64,000 bases of DNA from Aliamphritea hakodatensis (GTDB taxonomy: Bacteria; Pseudomonadota; Gammaproteobacteria; Pseudomonadales; Balneatricaceae). Below, piece by piece: positions 1 through 7,626 of this stretch; within the stretch, counting starts at the first letter, position 1; each line of letters begins with the position of its first letter. The translations under genes were made by a program, and so were the position numbers. Below the pieces are notes generated by a model. It saw only the letters and a program-made list of their open reading frames with translations. It was not told where the DNA came from and searched no databases. The stretch is taken from assembly GCF_024347195.1 (NCBI RefSeq), contig NZ_AP025281.1:4278001-4342000 (forward strand), read 5' to 3'.

Positions 1-306
1 GCATCTACACAAGCTCGTCGTAACCTGGACGACGCTACTGGCCTGAAAGACATCTTCATCCCGACTACTGGTGCTGCACCGGTATCTGACATGAAGGCTG
101 GCTGGTCTCTGATCACTATCCAGGAAGATACAACTGTATCTGCTCTGGCTGCAACTCACGGCAACATCGACGCTGTGATCCTGCTGTCCGGTTCTACTGA
201 AGCATGGTTCCGTGGCGATTCTGCAGACAGCTCTACCAAGCTGGAAGCAGGTTCTGCACTGTTCGTACACTTCGCAACTGACACTAGCGGCTTTACCTTC
301 AAGTAA
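1..306 (+). CDS. C-terminal part of a highly expressed protein, probably surface-associated (5' end outside window)
   Basis: The frame is open from base 1 to a TAA at 304-306, giving about 101 residues of a protein whose start lies upstream. Codon choice is strikingly biased (GGT, CGT, CTG, AAC, ATC, GAA, GTA and GCA dominate), as in very abundant proteins, and differs from the genes further right. The peptide is rich in Ala, Thr, Ser and Asp, poor in Lys and Cys, and predicted from composition to be beta-rich. I do not recognise the family. A strong terminator follows at once and the next gene encodes a SapC-family protein, so an abundant surface-layer or other envelope structural protein is a reasonable guess, but only a guess. 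Confidence 0.75.
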   Translation, partial: ASTQARRNLDDATGLKDIFIPTTGAAPVSDMKAGWSLITIQEDTTVSALAATHGNIDAVILLSGSTEAWFRGDSADSSTKLEAGSALFVHFATDTSGFTFK

Positions 307-321
307 ACCGCAGTTCCCCAC

Positions 322-350
322 AAAGCCACTCATATGAGTGGCTTTTTTTT
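322..350 (+). terminator. Intrinsic terminator of the partial gene
   Basis: A perfect 11-bp stem (AAGCCACTCAT / ATGAGTGGCTT) is followed by a run of eight T. It lies 16 bases after the stop codon of the first gene and separates it from the SapC gene, so the abundant transcript ends here. Confidence 0.9.
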
Positions 351-359
351 CCTCAGCTA

Positions 360-394
360 TTGGCTAAAGGCCAGTTACCCTGACCTTTAGCCAA
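360..394 (+). repeat. 15-bp inverted repeat between terminator and SapC gene
   Basis: The arms at 360-374 and 380-394 (starting TTGGCTAAAGG and ending CCTTTAGCCAA) pair over 15 bp with one G-T position and a 5-base loop. No T run follows, so it is not a terminator. It lies 30 bases before the SapC start codon, where it could be an operator or a leader hairpin affecting translation or mRNA stability. Confidence 0.6.
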
Positions 395-424
395 TGCCTG
401 AACACGCGACACAAGGACCCAAAC

Positions 425-1096
425 ATGTTTAAAGCACCACGTATTCTCGACTCAGAACAGGCCAACGGCCTGACTTATAAGCCGGTTAAGAGCTATGAAG
501 CCGCCGCCGGCGTACGCCTGATTCCTGTCAGCTATGAAGAAATCCCCAGCCTGGCGCTGGAGCTGCCGGTAGTATTTCTGCCGTCCCACAACAGCATGCC
601 CCATGTCATGCTGGGCCTGAACGATAACAGCGCCGCACTGGACAGCAAATACCGCTGGAAAATGCGCGCCACACCTGCGTACCTGAACATTTATCCCTTC
701 GCCCTGAGCAATCTGGAAGACGGTACCAAAGCGGTAAACTACGACAGTGAAGCCCCGCACTTTGCCGGCAAAGGTAAACGCCTGTTCACTAACGATGGCC
801 AGAGCACCGAAACCCTGGAAGGCATTAAGTCACAACTGGTAAACTTTAACCGCGCCATTAAACAAACCGGCAGCCTGGTTGAACAATTGCGTAAAGACGG
901 CCTGCTAACCAGCCGCCGCTTTAAGCGTATGGCCGATGGCCAGGAAGAGAATTTTGAGCCGGTCGTGGAACTGATCGACGAAGAAAAGCTGAATAAGCTG
1001 CCTGCAGAAACTCTGAGCCAGTATCAGCAAAGCGGTATCATGAAGCTGCTGCACAGCCAGATAGCCTCTCTGCAGAACTTAGATCGACTAAACTGA
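425..1096 (+). CDS. SapC family protein
   Basis: A 223-residue protein matching the SapC family (Pfam PF07277), named from a gene in the S-layer region of Campylobacter fetus. Family members are found in many marine Proteobacteria, and their biochemical role is not established. Visible hallmarks are the N-terminal block with an RLIPVSYEEIP-like segment, the central WKMRATPAYLNIYPF stretch and a C-terminal helical region. No signal peptide or membrane segment is present, so it is probably cytosolic. The ATG at 425 follows an AAGGA-like ribosome site. It sits behind the highly expressed partial gene with a terminator and a hairpin between them, so it probably has its own promoter or low read-through expression. 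Confidence 0.85.
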   Translation: MFKAPRILDSEQANGLTYKPVKSYEAAAGVRLIPVSYEEIPSLALELPVVFLPSHNSMPHVMLGLNDNSAALDSKYRWKMRATPAYLNIYPFALSNLEDGTKAVNYDSEAPHFAGKGKRLFTNDGQSTETLEGIKSQLVNFNRAIKQTGSLVEQLRKDGLLTSRRFKRMADGQEENFEPVVELIDEEKLNKLPAETLSQYQQSGIMKLLHSQIASLQNLDRLN

Positions 1097-1122
1097 GCCG
1101 ACCAAACTGATAGCACGAACGC

Positions 1123-1151
1123 AAAAAAGGCTGCCACTGGCAGCCTTTTTT
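1123..1151. terminator. Bidirectional intrinsic terminator
   Basis: The stem AAGGCTGCCA / TGGCAGCCTT is flanked by A6 on the left and T6 on the right, so it works on both strands. It lies between the convergent SapC gene and the pseudopilin gene on the minus strand. Confidence 0.9.
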
Positions 1152-1167
1152 ACATGCAAATAAACAA

Positions 1168-1665
1168 TCAGGGCGGCGGCAACGCCGGCAGTAACAAACT
1201 GGCCCGATAACCCAACTCTCCGTCAAGTACGTACAGCTGATTGGCGGTATGCGCCTTGGTTACCGGCACACTTGCCCAGCGCTCACGCTGTTCCGAAACG
1301 GCCGGGACCGCCTGAGACACTGCCCCTCCCGCCAGTTCTGCAGCCTCTTTTTCACGGCGCAGCTGCTCGCGGGTAAATCCTGCCTCATAATTAAATACAT
1401 CCAGCACAATCTCAGGCTGGTTATCAACACTGAGTGCGGCCTGCAAACGGTCATCCCGCAGCTCCACATCCTGAATTTCGCTGCTATACAGCTTAAAGCG
1501 GGTTAATGTATTCAGCCCCGCAGTGGCGGCTGAGTAATGCTCTTCAACCTGAATCCGCTGGCCGGTAAACCCCTGAATCTGTGCCAGAATGATTGCTGTA
1601 CTGGCCGACACAATGACCAGGGTGATCATCAGCTCCAGTAATGTAAAACCTGCCTGCCGTACCAT
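1168..1665 (-). CDS. Type II secretion minor pseudopilin-like protein (GspI-like position)
   Basis: 165 residues with a short class III leader: five residues and a Gly precede the prepilin cleavage site (G-FTLLELM), with Glu at mature position 5, followed by a hydrophobic helix up to about residue 28. The rest is soluble, ends in a proline-rich tail, and has no close motif I recognise. The GspG, GspH, GspJ and GspK-like proteins are all encoded further right at 5975-11352, leaving GspI as the missing minor pseudopilin; this gene could fill that role, which is inference. It is separated from its partners by the dockerin, SecB-like and two-component genes. Confidence 0.8.
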   Translation of the reverse strand: MVRQAGFTLLELMITLVIVSASTAIILAQIQGFTGQRIQVEEHYSAATAGLNTLTRFKLYSSEIQDVELRDDRLQAALSVDNQPEIVLDVFNYEAGFTREQLRREKEAAELAGGAVSQAVPAVSEQRERWASVPVTKAHTANQLYVLDGELGYRASLLLPALPPP

Positions 1666-1703
1666 TCACTCACCTAAAAACATCACCCAAAAACACTCGC
1701 CCA

Positions 1704-1735
1704 CAAAAAAACCCGTAACAGATGGCTGCTACGGG
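1704..1735 (-). terminator. Intrinsic terminator after the dockerin-like gene
   Basis: On the minus strand the stem CCCGTA/TACGGG with a 12-base loop is followed by a run of seven T. It ends the dockerin-like transcript before the pseudopilin gene, so the two are probably separate units. Confidence 0.75.
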
Positions 1736-1751
1736 TCAGGTAAAAACGCTG

Positions 1752-2405
1752 TCAGCGATCCAGGCTTGCTGCCCGCGCCGCTTTAATCACATCAATAATA
1801 TCGCGGGTATTAATCAGTTTATCGCTGTTCACATCATATTTGGCGAGGTACGCAGCATTGGATACTACGTGCTGCTTAATCAGCGCGGTGTCTTTCGTAT
1901 CAACCTTACCGTCACCGTTGAGATCAAAACTTGCGTCAGCAGTACCACCGCCGCCACCGGAATCGCCGCCGGAGCCGCCATTATCGCCACCATTACTGCT
2001 GCTGATCAGCGCACCTATGGTCAGCCCGTATGTACGCCGGCTGGGCAACAGCCCGCCATTAAAACTGAATACCAGCGCCTCGCCGTCACTGAGCAGCTGA
2101 TAACGGTTACCGCCGGTGGAATAAATCAGCGTGAGCTGGGTGCCGTTAAAGTCAGTGGTTTTGGAAATTTCAACGGAATAGGTACCCGAATTATCAAGCA
2201 CCACCCCGGTAGCAACGGAAGCCGTTGTACCCGGCTCCACGGCAATTACTTCTGCGTTCTTCTTTACTGATACACTGCCACCGTTGATATCACCGGTCAC
2301 CAGCATTGTGGCCGGCACAGGCACCGCCGCATGCAAGATGCTACTGGCCATTAAAACTGCTGAAAATAGCATCCCGGCCATTTTCAAACTTCTTATTTTA
2401 ATCAT
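1752..2405 (-). CDS. Secreted protein with C-terminal dockerin type I-like domain
   Basis: 217 residues. An N-terminal signal peptide (Lys/Arg, then a hydrophobic core, cleavage near LHAA at about residue 27) is followed by a beta-rich domain to about residue 132 and a Gly/Ser/Asp-rich linker (about 136-155). The C-terminal 60 residues hold two EF-hand-like calcium loops, DLNGDGKVD and DVNSDKLIN, each followed by a helix, which is the duplicated dockerin I layout (PF00404). In clostridial cellulosomes dockerins bind cohesins; no cohesin is encoded here. Its place inside a type II secretion neighbourhood suggests it is a substrate or an extracellular partner of that machine, which is inference. 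The start is the only upstream ATG and its ribosome site is weak. Confidence 0.8.
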   Translation of the reverse strand: MIKIRSLKMAGMLFSAVLMASSILHAAVPVPATMLVTGDINGGSVSVKKNAEVIAVEPGTTASVATGVVLDNSGTYSVEISKTTDFNGTQLTLIYSTGGNRYQLLSDGEALVFSFNGGLLPSRRTYGLTIGALISSSNGGDNGGSGGDSGGGGGTADASFDLNGDGKVDTKDTALIKQHVVSNAAYLAKYDVNSDKLINTRDIIDVIKAARAASLDR

Positions 2406-2773
2406 ATTTCGCTATATCCCATAACGGAAGAACAATGCTAATAGTCGAAGAATTATATACAAACTTCTGTGCTACAAAAAGCGAAAAAGCGCTTAATTTC
2501 AAACAAGTTTTCAATACTTATGTTTTAATTATTTTTAGTTATTGCATTTCTAAAAAACCATAAATTCAAACAAAAAATACTGCTTGAAAAATAACCACTG
2601 ATACTGTCTGTGTGAGCGCACATGCCAGCTACGGCCTTTTAACTAGATTTAGGTATATACGGAATTTCAAAAAGAATGATACAAATAGCTGTAGCACGCA
2701 TATAATACGCCCAGGTTATCTTATTCATACCGGATGAACACGGAATGAATATTTGTAGAATAAGAGAGTTTTC
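2406..2773. other. AT-rich divergent intergenic region
   Basis: 368 bases between the dockerin-like gene (minus) and the SecB-like gene (plus). It is much more AT-rich than its surroundings, with many A/T runs at 2450-2600. No credible ORF was seen. It holds the promoter at 2677-2706 and presumably the promoter of the dockerin-like gene. The composition would suit binding by H-NS-like proteins or reflect transfer, but neither can be shown here. Confidence 0.6.
2677..2706 (+). promoter_or_regulatory. Sigma70-type promoter for the SecB-like / two-component operon
   Basis: A perfect -10 box TATAAT (2701-2706) lies 18 bp after a weak -35 box TGATAC (2677-2682). Transcription would start near 2713, giving a leader of about 60 bases before the GTG start at 2774. 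Confidence 0.55.
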
Positions 2774-3199
2774 GTGTCAGCAATACAACAGCCCAAGGTT
2801 GGTTTTGAGTTTGAAAGCGGTTTTGTAAAAGATTTATCCTTTGAGAACCCGTTTGGTCCCCTGCCGGACAAACAGCAGTACAAAGCCATCACCTCTAACA
2901 TTACACCCAAGATAGACATTCAACGCCTGAGCACCGATCGCTACGGTGTGCAACTGACAGTTACCCTCGAAGGTTTCTTACAGGATAAATGCATATTCAT
3001 CACTGAAGTCAGTTATCACAGCGATGTGCGTGTTATCAATATTCCGGAACCGGTACGCCCTCAGATTCTGAATGTGGATGTACCGCAGGCCATGCTTCAG
3101 AAAGTCAATGAAGTTGTTGCGGGCACCGCTCATTGCGGCGGCTTACCGCAGATGCAAATCACTGAGATTGATTTCAGACAACACTATAACAATAAATAA
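2774..3199 (+). CDS. SecB-like export chaperone
   Basis: 141 residues with a GTG start behind an AGAGAG ribosome site. The block FVKDLSFENPFGP and the C-terminal LPQMQITEIDFRQHY match the conserved first strand and last segment of SecB (PF02556), the tetrameric chaperone that hands unfolded preproteins to SecA. It is slightly shorter than the usual 150-160 residues, and the central region (LHPLLHSYCPNILFPY in typical SecB) is quite divergent here, reading VRVINIPEPVRPQIL. It therefore looks like a specialised paralogue rather than the housekeeping gene. It leads an operon with a response regulator and a histidine kinase, next to type II secretion genes and a secreted dockerin-like protein. 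A dedicated substrate is plausible but inferred. Confidence 0.75.
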   Translation: MSAIQQPKVGFEFESGFVKDLSFENPFGPLPDKQQYKAITSNITPKIDIQRLSTDRYGVQLTVTLEGFLQDKCIFITEVSYHSDVRVINIPEPVRPQILNVDVPQAMLQKVNEVVAGTAHCGGLPQMQITEIDFRQHYNNK

Positions 3200-3230
3200 C
3201 TGTGCGACAGATAATGGAAGTACCACACAC

Positions 3231-3803
3231 ATGGAAAAAGTCTTAGTCATTGATGATCATCCGCTTGTTTTACGCAGCATCACCAGCATTCTTGAAAAGA
3301 ACTATGAGATCCTGTGCTCCGATAGCTTCGGTGACGAGTGTATTGACCTGGTCGACAGGGTTGATCATGTTCTCCTTGATTATAACCTTGGCACCCTCCG
3401 CGCTACAGAATGCGCGTCTGGAAAGAACCTGCACACGGTAAATACCCTGTTGTTTTCCGGGCTGTCAGACCCGGATGAAATCGCTACCGCACTTGAAGGC
3501 TGCTCAAGCCTGGCATTCGTGGGTAAACATGTTGAACCTTCCTGCCTTCATGACGCCATACAGGCCGCCCGCCACCTGAGTGAAAAATCCACCTGGGATA
3601 TGACCCAGAAGAAATTCGTCCCCCTGACTGAAGCCTTCCAGGAACACAATCTGCTATCCCCGAAAGAACGGGAAGTTTATACTCTGCTCCGCGAAGGCAT
3701 GACTGACAAAGCCATTGCTGACAAGCTATGCCGCAGCATTCATACAATACGGGTTCAGATTCGTGCGATTAAGCAGAAAAAGGGGCTCGGCAGACGGAGT
3801 TGA
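3231..3803 (+). CDS. NarL/FixJ-type response regulator
   Basis: 190 residues from the ATG at 3231; the frame is open further upstream, but only this start begins exactly at the receiver domain (MEKVLVIDDH). Receiver residues 1-115: acidic pair Asp8/Asp9, phospho-acceptor Asp50 in LLDYNLG, and the conserved Lys in FVGKHV. Residues about 130-190 form a LuxR-type helix-turn-helix with LSPKEREVYTLLREGMTDKAIA. It lies between the SecB-like gene and the histidine kinase gene (3 bases apart from the latter), so the three are one operon. The targets are probably neighbouring secretion genes, by position only. Confidence 0.92.
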   Translation: MEKVLVIDDHPLVLRSITSILEKNYEILCSDSFGDECIDLVDRVDHVLLDYNLGTLRATECASGKNLHTVNTLLFSGLSDPDEIATALEGCSSLAFVGKHVEPSCLHDAIQAARHLSEKSTWDMTQKKFVPLTEAFQEHNLLSPKEREVYTLLREGMTDKAIADKLCRSIHTIRVQIRAIKQKKGLGRRS

Positions 3804-3806
3804 CCC

Positions 3807-5972
3807 TTGAACAGCGAACCACTGGCGTACACCCTTTTTTTCGGCTTACAGTTTTTCAGCCTTTGTTCGCTGCTCTTAACACACTTTCTGCGTAACAGAA
3901 TTACCCTTGGCCCACTGCTGGCATTAGCCGCATCGCTGATCATTGCGATGTGGTACATGCGTTATGTCGGATGGTGGATTAACCTCCCCTCCCCCGTAGA
4001 AGCCCCGCTAACCGCTATCATCCCAAGCATATTTCTGATGACCACCATCATTTATATGATTGATGGCGGCAGAACTTACTGGGCAACGGTTTACACACTG
4101 GTCATGGCGTCTACCCTTGGCTGGCTGCTGTCTGAATACGGTCAGCTGCTGTCTGACATAATCTCAATGGGGCACGTGCTCGAACTGGCAACACGCACCC
4201 ACACCGCCGCACTGGCAGCCTTTATCATTGCACTTCTTTGCTGCGGACTGTTTGCTAACTATCTGCTAAACAGAGCCCCTGTCTGGTTTTTACTGACAAC
4301 CAGCGGCATCACCTCCGGACTGATTTATTTCGGCCTGTCCGGCATTTTCGAATCAGGCTTTGATATTGGCAGCAATAAATTTGCCGTAGAGTACCGCGCT
4401 TACCTGCTGAGTTTTGTCGTTCCACTGCTGATAATGACGCCTTACCTGATGTATTGCGTCGCCAAAGGCGGCCACATTCCGGGGAAGAGTTTACGCCGCT
4501 TTTTTGCCATTATTGGCAACATATCCAGCGATAACGATATCGACAGTATCGTCCACGCCAGAGAAATGATTTCTGAACTGAAGCAGCTGAATCAGTCGCT
4601 GATTCAGGCCCAGCGAATCAACAAGTATCAGATACAGCACAGCCACATCGGCACGGTTTTTACCGATTATGACGGTTACATAGAACAGGTGAACCCGGCC
4701 ATTGCAGATATATTTGAAAGCGATACTGACTTTTCCGGCAAAAGCCTGAACAAGCTGTTGCCGGAACTGACCGTCAGGGATCTGAACCGCGTTACCCTCG
4801 AAAAAAGCACTGAAATCATCACCCTGAAACGTGAATCACGGCCGTCATTATTATTAGAAGTGATGGTTGCTTTCCGCTATGGCTTTGATGAAAACCCCTG
4901 CGGTTATCATATCCTTCTGAAAGACGTGACCGAAGCGGTTAACCAGCGGCGGCGTCAGGAAGTCACCGATGCAATCTTCACCCTGCAGCGTACCGGCAGG
5001 CTATTAGTCCATGATATTAAGAACCTTTCCTTTGCTATCCGCTCTTCTTCCGCCCATTCACGTGAAGCATTTGAAGCGCACGACAGCAAAAGCTTCTATG
5101 CCTCGATTGATACGATCGATCTGGGTGTTGAACGCGCTCTGGCACTGGTATCCAGTTTAAGTGCGGACAATCAGCTGGGGATTCTGAACATATCTTCCAT
5201 CAACTTAGTTCAGTTGGTTGAAGAAACCCTCATGCTTAACGAGGCCGAACTGAATCTTCACAATATCCGGATACAGTTTGAGCACCCTGACGAACCGGTC
5301 CTGGTCAGCGGCGATATCGGCCAGCTTTCACGGGTGCTGATGAACCTGCTTGTGAATGCGATCCGCGCCTGTAAAGATGCTGACGCGCCAGCCATCAGAA
5401 TCATCATTCACACGTACAGTGACGATATTCAGATCGAATTTACCGACAATGGCGTCGGGCTTTCACCGGACATGCTGGACAGGGCATTCGATTCTGGCTT
5501 TACCAGTAAAAGCGACGGTGCCGGCGGGCTTGGCCTGTGTATTTCCCAGTTGATCACACTGGCCCACAGCGGTGATCTGACACTCTTATCAGACGGGCCG
5601 GGCAATGGTGCCACCGCCCGGATCACCCTGCCTAAATTGCTCGATAACGGTGAATTTAACGAATTTACCGACGGCATTATGCTGGCATCAGACAATCAGC
5701 AATGGCTCAGCCACGAAAGCGCGCTTCTCGAGAAAGTCGGCATTGATATCATTGAAGCCTGGAGCACCGAAGAGATTGAAGCGGTCATGAGCGACAACAT
5801 CGGCATCAATACGCTGATTACAACCTGGGAAGATGCCGGGAATATCGAGAATTACACCGACATGCTATGGGTTAAAGCCTGCCCGGAAACCCACCTGCTC
5901 AGCCTTGTTCAGGGCAGCCAAAAGCAGTTTGAACTGCTTAAGAAGATGCACCATAAAGCAAATATGCACTGA
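3807..5972 (+). CDS. Membrane PAS-domain sensor histidine kinase with atypical C-terminal domain
   Basis: 721 residues, TTG start three bases after the regulator's stop. The N-terminal 225 residues contain about seven hydrophobic helices, a membrane sensor unit. A coiled-coil linker (about 250-270) leads to a PAS domain (about 275-380). The dimerisation region has its histidine in LLVHDIKNLSF at about residue 402; the ATPase domain shows an N box (LMNLLVNAIRAC), a G1 box (DNGVGL) and a G2 box (GGLGLCIS). The last 100 residues follow the ATPase domain and resemble a degenerate receiver lacking clear acidic and Asp sites. It pairs with the preceding response regulator. The ligand is unknown. 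It is convergent with the GspK-like gene two bases away. Confidence 0.9.
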   Translation: MNSEPLAYTLFFGLQFFSLCSLLLTHFLRNRITLGPLLALAASLIIAMWYMRYVGWWINLPSPVEAPLTAIIPSIFLMTTIIYMIDGGRTYWATVYTLVMASTLGWLLSEYGQLLSDIISMGHVLELATRTHTAALAAFIIALLCCGLFANYLLNRAPVWFLLTTSGITSGLIYFGLSGIFESGFDIGSNKFAVEYRAYLLSFVVPLLIMTPYLMYCVAKGGHIPGKSLRRFFAIIGNISSDNDIDSIVHAREMISELKQLNQSLIQAQRINKYQIQHSHIGTVFTDYDGYIEQVNPAIADIFESDTDFSGKSLNKLLPELTVRDLNRVTLEKSTEIITLKRESRPSLLLEVMVAFRYGFDENPCGYHILLKDVTEAVNQRRRQEVTDAIFTLQRTGRLLVHDIKNLSFAIRSSSAHSREAFEAHDSKSFYASIDTIDLGVERALALVSSLSADNQLGILNISSINLVQLVEETLMLNEAELNLHNIRIQFEHPDEPVLVSGDIGQLSRVLMNLLVNAIRACKDADAPAIRIIIHTYSDDIQIEFTDNGVGLSPDMLDRAFDSGFTSKSDGAGGLGLCISQLITLAHSGDLTLLSDGPGNGATARITLPKLLDNGEFNEFTDGIMLASDNQQWLSHESALLEKVGIDIIEAWSTEEIEAVMSDNIGINTLITTWEDAGNIENYTDMLWVKACPETHLLSLVQGSQKQFELLKKMHHKANMH

Positions 5973-5974
5973 GC

Positions 5975-7054
5975 CTAAAAGCGCTTCAGGTCATGCACCT
6001 TTAAACGGTCTGTATCGAATACCGCCGCCAGCCTGACAGCTTTCCCCTTCAGGCTGATTCGCCAGAAAGAGTAATCTTTCTGAAAACTGACAACCTTACC
6101 AATGCGTGACAGGTCCTCACTGAGCAACACCTGATCATCCGGTTTAACATCTTCAGGAGGCAGACGCCGGTTAGTCAGAAAACGTTCTGCTATATCCGTA
6201 CTGACATCAGCAAGCGCCGCCAGGCCCGGCGCTTCCAGCTTATCCCAGTAGATATGACGACTGCCAAACAGATTAAAATGTTGCTGCAGTAACTCCAGCA
6301 AATAGGGATCAGCACCGAATAAATAACTCAGCTCCCGCCAGCTGTTTATTTCCCGGTTCGCAGGGGTAACATCATCAAAACGGTTTATATAGTCAGAGGC
6401 TTCAGCGCCATATTGCCTTAACAGCGAATCTTCATCCCGCCAGTCAGCAATGCGTGCCGCCACGGTTTGCGCCTGCTCATCCGTAAACGCCAGAATGTCG
6501 CGAAAATAACGCATCAGCGCCTCTTCCGGCAGCAGATTAAGGTTCAGCCGCTCATTTACCGGATCGATCGAGACCAGATATTCACGGTCCCCCAAGACAA
6601 CCTGCCAGCCTTCTTTCGAAGGGAAATAAACGGGCTCTAAACGGGTTTCCCGCATCCCGGCAGGTATATCACTCTCGACAGCCTCGGTTTTCTCTTCAGT
6701 CTCTGAGGTCACCGATACACCCGGCGTCGGCGCATCGATGTTTAATTCCATTCCCATCTGGCTCAGCAGACTTTTTAAAAACTCAACCCTTTCATCTGCT
6801 GAAGCCTGCCTGATTTCCTTTTCTTCTTCTTCATGAAGTACCAGACGCTCATCAATATTCACTGACTGCACAACACTGAACCGTGTGATATGACCAAGCA
6901 ATTCGCGCAACTCAGCATACTCCAGTGATTCCTGAAGCTGATAGCTTGTTAAATTGACCGGATTTTTAGTCGAATATGCGGCCACTACCAGACTAATGCC
7001 TGTCAGCACCCATAAGGTATAGATCAGTATGAAACCTGACTGTCTACTATCCAT
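5975..7054 (-). CDS. gspK: Type II secretion minor pseudopilin GspK-like
   Basis: 359 residues. The N-terminus (SGFILIYTLWVLTGISLVVAA) is the class III-type leader and helix typical of GspK, lacking the usual Glu5, as GspK proteins do. The large soluble domain fits the family, with an acidic Glu-rich segment (about 70-80) and helix-hairpin-helix-like stretches such as FTDEQAQTVAARIADW (about 188-203). GspK caps the pseudopilus tip with GspI and GspJ. It overlaps the upstream GspJ-like gene by 31 bases, so translation is coupled. It is the last gene of the H-G-E-F-J-K operon. Confidence 0.88.
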   Translation of the reverse strand: MDSRQSGFILIYTLWVLTGISLVVAAYSTKNPVNLTSYQLQESLEYAELRELLGHITRFSVVQSVNIDERLVLHEEEEKEIRQASADERVEFLKSLLSQMGMELNIDAPTPGVSVTSETEEKTEAVESDIPAGMRETRLEPVYFPSKEGWQVVLGDREYLVSIDPVNERLNLNLLPEEALMRYFRDILAFTDEQAQTVAARIADWRDEDSLLRQYGAEASDYINRFDDVTPANREINSWRELSYLFGADPYLLELLQQHFNLFGSRHIYWDKLEAPGLAALADVSTDIAERFLTNRRLPPEDVKPDDQVLLSEDLSRIGKVVSFQKDYSFWRISLKGKAVRLAAVFDTDRLKVHDLKRF

Positions 7055-7626
7055 TCTGCAGCCTGTTCATTGGAGAAGTGCATTTCAAAGCGAATCCCTT
7101 CTATATCAGGTACCGGCACCGGCAAACCCGTCTCCCATAACCCCCGCGGCCCTTCAGAAGCGATCTGATACGAAAACTGAAACTCAGATAAGTCCGTCAG
7201 AATCTTATCCTGCCAGCCCTCTCCCTGGCCAGCCTTCAGCCTGCTCAGGTATTCTCTGAAGGTGACGTCAGTTTCCTCCCAGGCCGGAGGGAGCGTTATT
7301 TCCCGGTAACTCAGTGCCTGCTCTGTTCTGTCATATTGATACAGCACCATTACCCGCGGCCCTATATCTCCAAATCTGGCACTCAGACTCGTCACAAACG
7401 CCAGCTCGGTACTGTCTGCCAGTAAAAAGGCATCAGCGCTGAGCCGCGCGGCAACCTGCTTACGAACAAACTGCTGCGCCTGCCAACTGTCCACATCACC
7501 TTCCGCGCCGGCAATACTGTGCAAAGCGGTGCGCATCACCAGTGTCAGTAACACGATAATCCCTGAGGCAATGGTTACCGAAATCAGGAGTTCAAGTAAT
7601 GTAAAGCCCGACTGTCTGCGCATCAC
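7024..7626 (-). CDS. gspJ: Type II secretion minor pseudopilin GspJ-like
   Basis: 200 residues. It begins MMRRQSGFTLLELLISVTIAS, with prepilin cleavage before Phe, Glu at mature position 5, and a hydrophobic helix to about residue 32. The length of about 200 and the position between GspF and GspK genes fit GspJ, a component of the tip complex with GspI and GspK. It overlaps the GspF gene by 4 bases (ATGA type) and the GspK gene by 31 bases. Confidence 0.85.
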   Translation of the reverse strand: MMRRQSGFTLLELLISVTIASGIIVLLTLVMRTALHSIAGAEGDVDSWQAQQFVRKQVAARLSADAFLLADSTELAFVTSLSARFGDIGPRVMVLYQYDRTEQALSYREITLPPAWEETDVTFREYLSRLKAGQGEGWQDKILTDLSEFQFSYQIASEGPRGLWETGLPVPVPDIEGIRFEMHFSNEQAAEWIVDSQVSY

